This document shows positions 32,041 to 39,869 of a DNA stretch of 39,869 nucleotides, piece after piece. Each line of letters begins with the position of its first letter. Positions within the stretch are counted from its first letter, which is position 1. The stretch is taken from positions 1 to 39,869 of the forward strand of contig CAXKVV010000336.1 in NCBI GenBank assembly GCA_964058805.1, given 5' to 3'. The DNA comes from Schoenoplectus triqueter. Its lineage: Eukaryota > Streptophyta > Magnoliopsida > Poales > Cyperaceae. The position numbers were made by a program, and so were the translations under genes. The notes beneath the pieces are model-generated. The model ran no database searches. It had not been told where the DNA came from and saw nothing but the letters and a program-made list of their open reading frames with translations.

Positions 32041-33240
32041 AAAAGTATATATATTGTTTGCATTTCAATATAGCTAAAGCCTAAAGAGCATGACGGAAGA
32101 AAAATGACCTAAAATGGTCCACTAAATTTTCAGTGTAGAATATCATAATTGTTGCCTTTTTTTTGAAGCTCCGAGCATCCAAAATAGCAATTTAAAAAAA
32201 AAAACAGAGCTGGTGTTAATTTAGTGCAGATAAGGGAATCTAAAATAAATAACTACATGATTTTTTTGAAGCTAGCATATTTTTAAGGGAAATAACGGAC
32301 AAATTAAAATTTTGTCATCTATTATTAATTAAAAAAAACTAATGGATGCCGATGTTAATAAAATGCGGATTTAGTTTCTTTAGAAACCACAACGAAGCGT
32401 GAATTTTGAATCCAATTGAGGATTCAACACGAAAGATTAAGTAAAAAAGTATCAAATGAACTTGTTCAAATTTCTTATTATACTTCATCGTTTTGTACCA
32501 TCAAGTGCGATTAAAATTAATTGATTTAAATAAATGACTATTTATGAACAACTCAAGCATGCACAACTTGCATGGTTGAATGGTTTGAGATGAAACACAC
32601 TTGCGTTATTATTACCTCAACTATTTCATGTTGCACATGTGCTTCATTTTCTTTAGGAAAAGTGTACTTACGGTTATATAATTTAATTATGCAATAAATC
32701 AGCGTAATGCCAAAACTAAACCTCCCAAATTTGGCTCATCATGGAGAAAAAAATAGAGAGGGTGGTTCTTTGATGGCTCAGTTTCCTCCTTAGAACCTCA
32801 CTAGTGAACAATCATAGTTTAATAAATAATAATTTAATTCCGACAAAACCTTTTTTAAGCTCTAAATAGCATTGACTGACGAAATCATTTATTAGTAGGA
32901 TTTTAGGCCTCATAATCATGGTCCCTCTAGAATTTATTCTTCTAGAATCCCTGAGATAAGGGATTTCAATACTCATTCTCATTGTTGACTTTTCAAACAA
33001 TCAAGGAGTAAAGCTTGAGTAAGGGATGGATCACATATAGATATGTATAAGCATTAATTTTACATTTATTTATTTTTATGTTGAAAAATTAGATTCTATG
33101 TAAATTAGTTGTGATACTTTCGCTTTTCTATATAACTTCTATAATAATAAAATTATGCTTATTTCTATGTCAATTTGAGAAAAGATAATTTGAGTGGGAT
33201 GATATTTAACATAAGGAGAATGATGCCAAAATTGTAGTGG
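32041..33240. other. AT-rich intergenic stretch
   Basis: No gene or structured repeat recognised between the MITE and the promoter region of the small gene at 33572. The minus-strand frame at 33000-32812 has no recognisable content. Confidence 0.55.
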
Positions 33241-33249
33241 TAGGATTTC

Positions 33250-33571
33250 AGAAGAGGGAAATGCTGATGTGTGCCACTGAGATAGGATGAGATGGCACAT
33301 CAATCCCACATTTTTCTTCCATTAATCCTAACCTTGTCTTTAATGCTCCTCCTACCGATCATAATAATTATATAATAATCAAACCTTGGCATGTTTCCTG
33401 ATTGCTTGTCACTTTATTTTCCCTTCCAAACCCACCTTCCAAAATCATTGTTTTGCCCTCATGATCCTTCCCTCTCACTTCTGCACTTCCTCATAGAGTC
33501 ACAGTCGTAGCTTCCCTTCAATATATAAATACAACTCCCCCTCCTCCTCTCAAACAAATAATACAACAAGA
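33250..33571 (+). promoter_or_regulatory. Promoter and leader of the small gene at 33572
   Basis: TATATAAA at 33522-33529 is a well-formed TATA box, 43 bases before the ATG, implying a start of transcription near 33553-33560 and a very short CT- and A-rich leader. Upstream, TGTGCCA and TGGCACA (33274-33300) form a spaced inverted repeat around GATAGGATGAGAT, a possible factor site. Composition is less AT-rich here than in the neighbouring spacer. Confidence 0.65.
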
Positions 33572-33943
33572 ATGGTGCTTCAAAATTACTCACGGGTAAG
33601 CAAGCAATCACGACAAACTAGACGTTTTCATCTTGGATCGAAGCGACTCTCGGTGCGCCGTCTCCGCAAAAAGATACTGACGGTATTTGGATTCATCGAC
33701 CGATGTATGCAATTCTTGTGCAGATGCCCAAAGGAAAGTAATTCAAAAGGTTGTGATGCGAGGAGTGATAGCCGACGGGTTTTGGTTCCGGCCGGCAGAG
33801 AAGAGCTCAGGTTGAGATCGTATATGAGATCGAATTCGTTCTATGCCGAGGCAATCAAGGATTGTTTGGATTTCATAAAAGGAAACTCAGTGCCTTTGGA
33901 TGGTTACGGTGAGACCAGCAGCAGGTGCAGCGATAGGAACTAG
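33572..33943 (+). CDS. Intronless gene for a 123-residue basic protein of unknown function
   Basis: A single uninterrupted frame with ATG in good context (AAGAATGGTG) shortly after a TATA box, ending in TAG at 33941-33943. The N-terminal half is strongly basic (SRQTRRFHLGSKRLSVRRLR) followed by a hydrophobic, Cys-containing segment ILTVFGFIDRCMQFLCRC. The C-terminal half carries YMRSNSFYAEAIKDCLDFIK, which looks like the conserved motif seen in small plant proteins of unnamed function; that is from memory and I cannot name the family. There is no signal peptide or clear membrane segment. The basic half could favour nuclear localisation or a membrane surface. Codon use is more balanced than the AT-rich flanks. 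The start is supported by the TATA position. Confidence 0.8.
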   Translation: MVLQNYSRVSKQSRQTRRFHLGSKRLSVRRLRKKILTVFGFIDRCMQFLCRCPKESNSKGCDARSDSRRVLVPAGREELRLRSYMRSNSFYAEAIKDCLDFIKGNSVPLDGYGETSSRCSDRN

Positions 33944-34028
33944 AGGTTGTTTTGTGAATTTCTTTTATATTTTGGATAGTATTTTTGCATGGTTTTTTTT
34001 CTTTAAATCCATGATATATTTATGCCCA

Positions 34029-34046
34029 TCCCCCCCCCCCCCCCAA
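34029..34046. repeat. Homopolymer C tract in the 3' flank of the small gene
   Basis: A run of about 17-18 C followed by AACCCAAAATAAAAAGAAAA. Its arrangement, a C run then A-rich sequence, resembles the tract at 1200-1250. It lies some 90 bases after the stop codon, probably in the 3' untranslated region; AATAAA at about 34050 is a candidate polyadenylation signal. Confidence 0.85.
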
Positions 34047-34099
34047 CCCAAAATAAAAAGAAAAACTTTTTTCTCTGCTAGTACATGATTTTGTCGCCA

Positions 34100-34544
34100 A
34101 AAAACCCTTAAAAGAGTGATATATATTAAACTTTGGTAATTTGTTTGTTGTTGATGACATTTTTACTGGTATTAATATTAAAAGAAAACCTCAAGATATG
34201 TACAATCAATAAAATTAACGTGTACCAATGTCGTCCTATAAATCCTCTATATTAATTTTAATATCCAAGTGGGGTGGTATGTACACTTCTTGTGACTATT
34301 TTAGATCCATAATTTTCTTATATGGACCGTATATAGACACTGTTTGTCACTCTGCGCACAAGTTTTGAAAAACAAGCGCAAGCAGAGACTTATCAAACAT
34401 ATACTAATCAGGAATATTATTCTAACGTCATGGTTTACGAGAAGTTACAAATTCATTTTTTTATTTATATTTCAAATTTCAGCATTCAATTTCAGATTCA
34501 AACAGTTAATTTTATTTGTATTCATGAGATATGTATGATGTAAA
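34100..34544. other. AT-rich intergenic stretch after the small gene
   Basis: No gene or structured repeat recognised. Confidence 0.55.
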
Positions 34545-34690
34545 ATTTTATGATTTTTCAAATTCATCTCATATTAGATCAAGTAGTTTAAAAATGGATA
34601 TATTAAAATTAATCAATCAAATTAATTATATTTATTCATTTTTGGACCACTTGATCTTATATGAAATGAATTTGATAAATTATAAAAAGC
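34545..34690. mobile_element. Short foldback MITE
   Basis: CAAATTCATCTCATATTAGA (from 34559) pairs with the reverse complement of the segment ending near 34677 (CAAATTCATTTCATATAAGA), both running on into TCAAGTRG and further A/T-rich arm sequence; a TTTATGATTTTT / ATAAATTATAAAA extension widens it. No target duplication identified. Confidence 0.7.
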
Positions 34691-35873
34691 TATGATATCT
34701 TTATGGCATAAAAAACTTGCGATATTTTAAAACTTTTCCTCTTTAATTTTAGATAGCAAATATGAAATATTTCAAGCCAAATAATTATAACTAAACCACC
34801 AGCTGATGTATGATTATATATAGTTAGTCATTTAGTAACGAATTGAGTTCAAATAGATATGTTAAGAAGATAGCACATCCATTAAGAAGTGGAGCAGTCC
34901 GGAAGTATTATAAAGAGCGTATGTATTGTAGGGATTTGATATAATCTTTACAAAAATAAAAGGCATAATGACCAAATAATTTTCTTTATTTTTGAAGTTC
35001 TAATTATGCACGAGGAATATAAATATCAAAGTTTCTTGAAAACTATAAAAGTGTTGGACATGAAGTTATTTTTCACATAACATTTATATTTCTTTTTTAC
35101 ATCAAAATAAAATTAATTAAGCAACGGAAACCATAAAGAATAAATAATGCACAAGATACAAATATACTAGTCAATTGTGCAATATTTGTCTTGTTAAAAA
35201 TTAAGATAGATCCAGTGCTTCTTGGATGACACGGGTTCTTTATTAATACTATATGCAGTAACTGAATTAAAATAATTTATTTAATTTAATTAAATGGAGG
35301 ACTGTTAGTTCGACAAAATTTGAAAGAAGTTCAATGATCGAATAAGCATATTCCTAACTTTATTCTTTTTTACTATAATACCCAATTAATACAGAATTGT
35401 GAGTGACTCCTTATATGCTATTTCTTAATTAGTAAATCCACCTCTACCAAAGTTTGTGCCTAAAATCTTCAGATTTTTTCGATCAACAAATTTGAAATAT
35501 TTTGCCAAAAGAACAAAATTGAAAAAAAAAATCAATACCGATCTAGTTGACTATATATATAAGTGCATTGCCTATAAATTTATAAATTTATATCAGTTTG
35601 TATATTCATTAATTTTAAACAAATTTTAAATACAATGAACTTCAAAATTAGAAAGATCTAAAATATTAATATCGGCTTATCGACAGAATCACCGTAAAAA
35701 CTTCAAATTTGATCGTTATTTATTGAGGACAAACTCCTAACTTCATTCGATGAGCGTAGCCATTAATTAATGCTATACCTTCTTTTTCTTATTATAATTG
35801 TCCCCGTGCCATCACACAGGCCGATAAATTTTATTATTTTCATCACAAATTGGCTAAATAGCTTATGCATTAG

Positions 35874-35917
<44 letters not shown>

Positions 35918-36814
35918 TGGATATATTATTATTGACGGCATCGTCGGCACGGACTTTATTATATAAATTAAATAAATAAGTATTCATGTTAATTTATAAC
36001 TTAATATGACTCATTTTGTATAGTCTTTTCATTATTCAACTTAAATGCCGTTAATATTCATAATAACTCATTTATAATTAGTTACATAATGACAGTACTG
36101 TATAAAAAAGTCTGCATAATATTTAAAGTCATTAATATATATATACTAATTTATTTAATATATTTAATAAAATCTGTATCTACGACGGTAACTAAAAATT
36201 ATAATAGTCCAGAATATTCAACTCATTAATTTATCAATTGTCTTGTTAGAAAAAAAAATGACTTGTTAGAAAAAAAAATATAATAGTCCGTAGAAACAAC
36301 TCATTAATTTATCAATTTAAAAACTATTTCTCCGAAACTATTCAAAAGAGGACTAAAGATTAATCGTTCATAGTTCTTCTGCAACATAATTATGTCGCCA
36401 AACTTAGGTTTGAGATGGACACGTTGATATACCTAATAAATAATTGTTTTGCTAAATATTCCTTAGGAGTGAGCAGGATTTTAGTATAAAGGGGTTGACC
36501 AGACGCCGATATATATCATTACAATTGATAAATTAGACGGATCAATAACCGCATAAAATAAAAATATACGATAAATTTTAACTCTGACGTGTAACTTCCG
36601 TGGCATTGAAGCTCAGCCTCCTAAATCCGCCACTAATGATGTATATAGAGAGAGAAATGGCAAACTTGAATGACGATTGTGAAGTAAAAACTTCGAACTG
36701 TTGGAAATTCAACAAATATTTTATATTCATAATTCATAAATATCATAGTTATTATTGTTTGCAGTTATTGTTATTGCCTATGTTTTGCATAAAAAATATA
36801 CTCAATATCAGCAA
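34691..36814. other. AT-rich intergenic stretch with a TA microsatellite
   Basis: No gene. Contains an AT dinucleotide tract at 35882-35915 and a tandem pair of ACTTGTTAGAAAAAAAA at about 36240-36280. The segment 36470-36635 (GAGCAGGATTTTAGTATAAA on the left, CAGCCTCCTAAATCCGCCAC on the right) has the build of the dispersed repeats at 24574 and 28245 and may be a decayed relative. Confidence 0.5.
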
Positions 36815-36870
36815 ATAACTCACATTTTGAAATGTCCTCTATTTCACGCCGATAACTCACATTTTGAAAT
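36815..36870 (+). repeat. 19-bp direct repeat at the edge of a foldback element
   Basis: ATAACTCACATTTTGAAAT occurs exactly at 36815-36833 and 36852-36870. The second copy is the beginning of the left arm of the element at 36837-37165; the first may be the trace of an earlier insertion or of a template switch. Confidence 0.9.
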
Positions 36871-37165
36871 TCATACTGACGATTCAAACCATTAAAGTTG
36901 ATCTATACATTAATTAATCTCCTTCGTAACTAAGTTTTTTAATTTTTATTTTATTTTTTCTATTTATTTAAACAGTAGAAAATTATTAATTTTGGATGGT
37001 TCAGAAAACATCAGATTATTGATTTTTTACACCTCCAAATAAGTAGTAAAAAAATCCAAAAAAAAATAAAAATTTTCGTCACTAATGAGATTTTAATATA
37101 GACAATTTGAATCATTCATTTAAATTTCAAAATGTGAGATATTAGCATGAAGTACAGAACATTTT
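36837..37165. mobile_element. Foldback MITE, copy 3 of the shared-core family
   Basis: Left arm around CTCACATTTTGAAATT (36856) pairs with right arm TTTCAAAATGTGAG (near 37130); further inward GATTCAAACCATTAAAG pairs loosely with TTTGAATCATTCATT. The centre reads TTAATTTTGGATGGTTCAGA. No coding capacity. Its right arm is followed at once by a related half-element. Confidence 0.65.
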
Positions 37166-37204
37166 GTACTTTGCAAAGTAAATTAACACACATGTGTGTA
37201 TATA

Positions 37205-37430
37205 TATAAAATTGAATGGTTCAGAAGACGTCATATCAATAAAATTTTTAGCCCTTCAAAAAAATAGTAAAAAATTTTTAAAAGATATAAAATTTGATCA
37301 CCAAGAAGATTTTGATATGAAGATCATATTTAACGGTTTAGATCGTCTATTTAAATTTTGAAACATAAGATATAAGCGTGAAGTAGGAAGTATTTTGTGC
37401 TTTATAAAGCACATTAGCACACCCCTCTCT
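37205..37430. mobile_element. Half-element of the shared-core family in direct orientation
   Basis: AATTGAATGGTTCAGAAGAC to AAGCACATTAGCACAC repeats the centre-to-right-arm part of the preceding element (36990-37195) in the same orientation with about one difference in three to four bases. It contains GATTTTGATATGAAGATCAT and TAACGGTTTAGATCGTCTAT, the core also seen near 6370 and 8930. Left arm missing, so this is a truncated copy or a product of unequal exchange. Confidence 0.65.
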
Positions 37431-38161
37431 TTATATATATATATATACTCATATTGTGTGTTTTTTAAATAGATGTGTACTCATTGCGTTAATTAACATT
37501 ATTTGTAACATTGTTGCTTATGCTCATTTTATAGATTATATATATCTTTACATTGAGGAATGGACAAGATATTCCTGTGTTTAATAGAAAATTTTTATTA
37601 CATAAAGAAGATTAAGCATCAAAGTTTTAATTCATATTGTGTCATATACTTTCATTCATCTAATTAATTATTTTTCTTTCTTCATTTGTACTAATTAGAT
37701 GGTTCGTGCAGTAATATTCTATCATCATTTAAAGCAAAATACGGGAAATAGTTTGTATTTTTTTCTGTATAAACTATAGTGCATAACTGTATTATATATC
37801 ATTATACGCATTTTTAGCACTTGAAAGAAATTTGCCCAACATTTATTGAATAATCAATTCATGTACAGAAATGTCTACTTATAAAAAAATAACTTTTCAA
37901 TATTTATTTTTCAAAGCAATGTCTGGCGGACAACTTTAATTAAGCATAATTTGTATTACATTTCTAGGTCAGTATACAATTGTCTAATTAAATGCAAAAT
38001 CATACTTCAAAGTGAAAAGGAAAAGTATCCACCTTACATTACAACTAGGGCTCTTGGAGGGACCTCAGAAAACAAAAAGAAGAAATAATTTCACTTTAAA
38101 TATTTCTTTATACTCAAATATCGCGGTGTGATCATGTGTATGATGCTAGGAAGTTTCCATA
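37431..38161. other. AT-rich intergenic stretch
   Basis: Begins with a short TA run (37432-37446). No gene or structured repeat recognised. Confidence 0.55.
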
Positions 38162-38172
38162 TCAGCTCATTG

Positions 38173-38384
38173 CGCTCGAGTAGGTTCGCAGTCTTTTGAA
38201 TCAAAAAATTAGTTTGAAGGGTTCTTAGATCGTTGATTTTACATCGGGATTCGTAATGATCATTGAAAGTGTGAATTTCGGACCTTGGGGTATGTTAAAA
38301 GTATGAATTCTGATACAAAATTAACGGCCTGAAAATCTTTCGAATCAATTTTTTGATTTGAAGGGCTGCGCACCTACCCGAAAG
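38173..38384. mobile_element. Foldback MITE flanked by an 11-bp direct repeat
   Basis: TCAGCTCATTG is repeated exactly at 38162-38172 and 38385-38395. Within, GTAGGTTCGCAG on the left and, in reverse complement, GTAGGTGCGCAG on the right begin arms that continue through AATCAAAAAATT on both sides to a centre near 38275. A 9 to 11-bp duplication would fit a Mutator-like element; a few bases separate the repeat from the best-matched arm. No coding capacity. Confidence 0.8.
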
Positions 38385-38395
38385 TCAGCTCATTG

Positions 38396-39074
38396 GCTAC
38401 CTTCCTCCTTTTCTTTTCCTTCTTTTTTCTAATAAATTTGCTCCTTTATATAATTACAACATAGTTTAGTGAAGATAATGTAAAAGAATTAAAGGAAGTG
38501 TCTGCTACTATAACACTCACATCAAGATATTTTGCAAATTCAAGTGGTTCAAATTTTAAATGAAAACATAAATTTTATTTTTACTATTTTTGTTATTTTA
38601 TCTCAATACTCATTGAGCTCATTTTTATGTTAATTTTAAAAAATAAAATTGTTTGTAATCATTCTGTAAATCAAGGATAAATTAATTGTAGACTTCGTAC
38701 AAATGTGGATCTTCAGATCCAGATCCTGTTGTGGATATAATGTTTAAGTAACTAATCCATCAGGCATGCATGATCTTAAGTCCAGATCCTCCTATAATTT
38801 CTCAATTGTCCTTGGAATAAGAGTGAAAACCCACTCCGGACTTTCTGATCTTTTTCATAATGATTGAATGATTATTGAACAAAACAAAATAAATTGTAAA
38901 AATTGATCCCATTATGGGTAGTGTAGCCTTGTAGGCGAAGTTCAGTACAGTAAGATAACTTGGACTACATATATCGAGGGCTTTAATCTTCATCATATTT
39001 GAAATAATAATAATAATAATTGAATTGGGTCTTATCATATTTGAAAAAATCCGACTTGAATACTTTTGGAACAT
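38396..39074. other. AT-rich intergenic stretch
   Basis: No gene or structured element recognised. The minus-strand open frame 39074-38802 has no identifiable domain. GATCCAGATCC-type words occur at 38710-38790 (AGATCCAGATCCTGTTG and AAGTCCAGATCCTCC). Confidence 0.5.
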
Positions 39075-39425
39075 TTATTATAATGGGTTATTTTGACAAT
39101 AGACTTTTAAATAAATATGAAAAAAATTAATAATAGAAAAAATTATAAATATTTTTTTTATTTATAAATTGATTGTGTTTAAAATTTATATAATTTTCTT
39201 ATTGTTTGATAATATATCAAGGACCAGTAAAATTATATATAATTTATAATGGTTTCAATTTAATGATATTTTATAGATTATCAAATGATAATAAAATTTT
39301 ATGAAATTTAAAACATTACCGATCTACGAGTAATAGCATATCTATAAATATTTTTATATTTATTTAAAAATCATTATCAACATGTCAAAATAATCCATCT
39401 TCAAGGATCCTCCCCTATTATAATA
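39075..39425. mobile_element. Foldback MITE, copy B of the GTCAAGGAT family
   Basis: Left TTATAATGGGTTATTTTGAC pairs with the right end, which in reverse complement reads TTATAATAGGGG, GGATCCTTGAAGAT, then TTATTTTGAC; the left end lacks the GGATCCTTGA block. Inner arm words also pair (TTTTAAATAAATAT on each side, and AAATTTATATAATTTT). The TTCAAGGATCC end matches the TCAAGGATTCC end of the element at 31723-32040. Confidence 0.7.
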
Positions 39426-39869
39426 TAGGCAAAATTGGTATATACCACTCAATACATCCCAATTTGGATATTTGCCCCTTCAAATTTGAAAATTGGATAT
39501 TTACCCGTAGATGATATTATCTTCATAAAATTCAAATTAGCAATTAATTAAAATTATAATAAAATAAAATACCCCTTCTGATAATTCAAGATAATTTGCA
39601 TTTATGTGTAAATCTTTTTGCTAATTTTATTACTTCATCGATGCACAAAATTGTCACAACATCATAATTATGGAACTATTTTATCGCTATCAATACCAAT
39701 CTCATTGGGTAGGCACTAGTTACGGTTATGTCTAATTTTTATTAGTTTTGGATTGTGTTAGTTCTAGTTCGTAGAAATTTATTACTTTATTTGATGTTAC
39801 AATTAAACAAAATTGGAGCTCAAAGAGAGAGAGGGCAAGGGTAAGTAGCAATATAGCATCAATATAATG
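39426..39869. other. AT-rich terminal stretch
   Basis: No gene found. ATTTGGATATTTGCCCC and ATTGGATATTTACCC at 39460-39510 form a short direct repeat of about 15 bases. Confidence 0.5.

Noticed and set aside
38802..39074. 90-codon minus-strand frame
   Set aside because: AT-rich chance frame with no recognisable motif, and partly abutting a foldback element.

Overview
This is a piece of a flowering-plant nuclear genome. The evidence is spliced genes with GT-AG introns, a plant-specific domains-rearranged methyltransferase, an L-type lectin receptor-like kinase, and long AT-rich spacers filled with small foldback transposons, hAT-type elements, a decayed LINE, SINE-like and LTR-like remnants and microsatellites. 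The codon third positions are not GC-biased, which argues against a grass. I do not name a species.

Layout. Positions 1-5700 (minus strand) hold most of a DRM3-like gene. Eleven exons are visible (the first lacks an obvious ATG), encoding three UBA domains and the first part of the rearranged catalytic domain; the rest lies beyond position 1. Positions 5700-11800 are an intergenic transposon cluster: four foldback elements (about 6062-6442, 6611-6851, 8639-9035, 9550-10010) and a SINE-like head (7470-7610). Positions 11832-15758 (minus strand) hold a complete three-exon L-type lectin receptor kinase of 705 residues. Positions 15900-33240 are a long intergenic region with hAT-like elements at 17434-17912 and 27764-27995 (each with an exact 8-bp target duplication), a pair of related elements (18497-18920 and 28245-28640), an ATT microsatellite (20190-20720) inside a possible MITE, an LTR-like remnant (21.1-23.8 kb) and a dead LINE reverse-transcriptase tail (26175-27053, minus). 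A small intronless gene at 33572-33943 (plus strand) has a good TATA box and encodes a 123-residue basic protein I cannot name. From 34 kb to the end there is only AT-rich DNA with more foldback elements.

The three genes show no operon-like or pathway relation. DRM proteins belong to RNA-directed DNA methylation, and the foldback elements here are the sort of locus whose hairpin transcripts could feed that pathway, but that link is inference from general knowledge and nothing in the window proves it. The points most worth a second look are the exon-pair architecture of the three UBA domains, the motif I substitution in the DRM3-like enzyme, the palindrome-rich foldback element with 41-bp units at 9.6-9.9 kb, and the family of foldback elements sharing one core at 6, 8.8 and 37 kb. 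I found no CRISPR array, rRNA, intact tRNA or clearly new multi-gene system.
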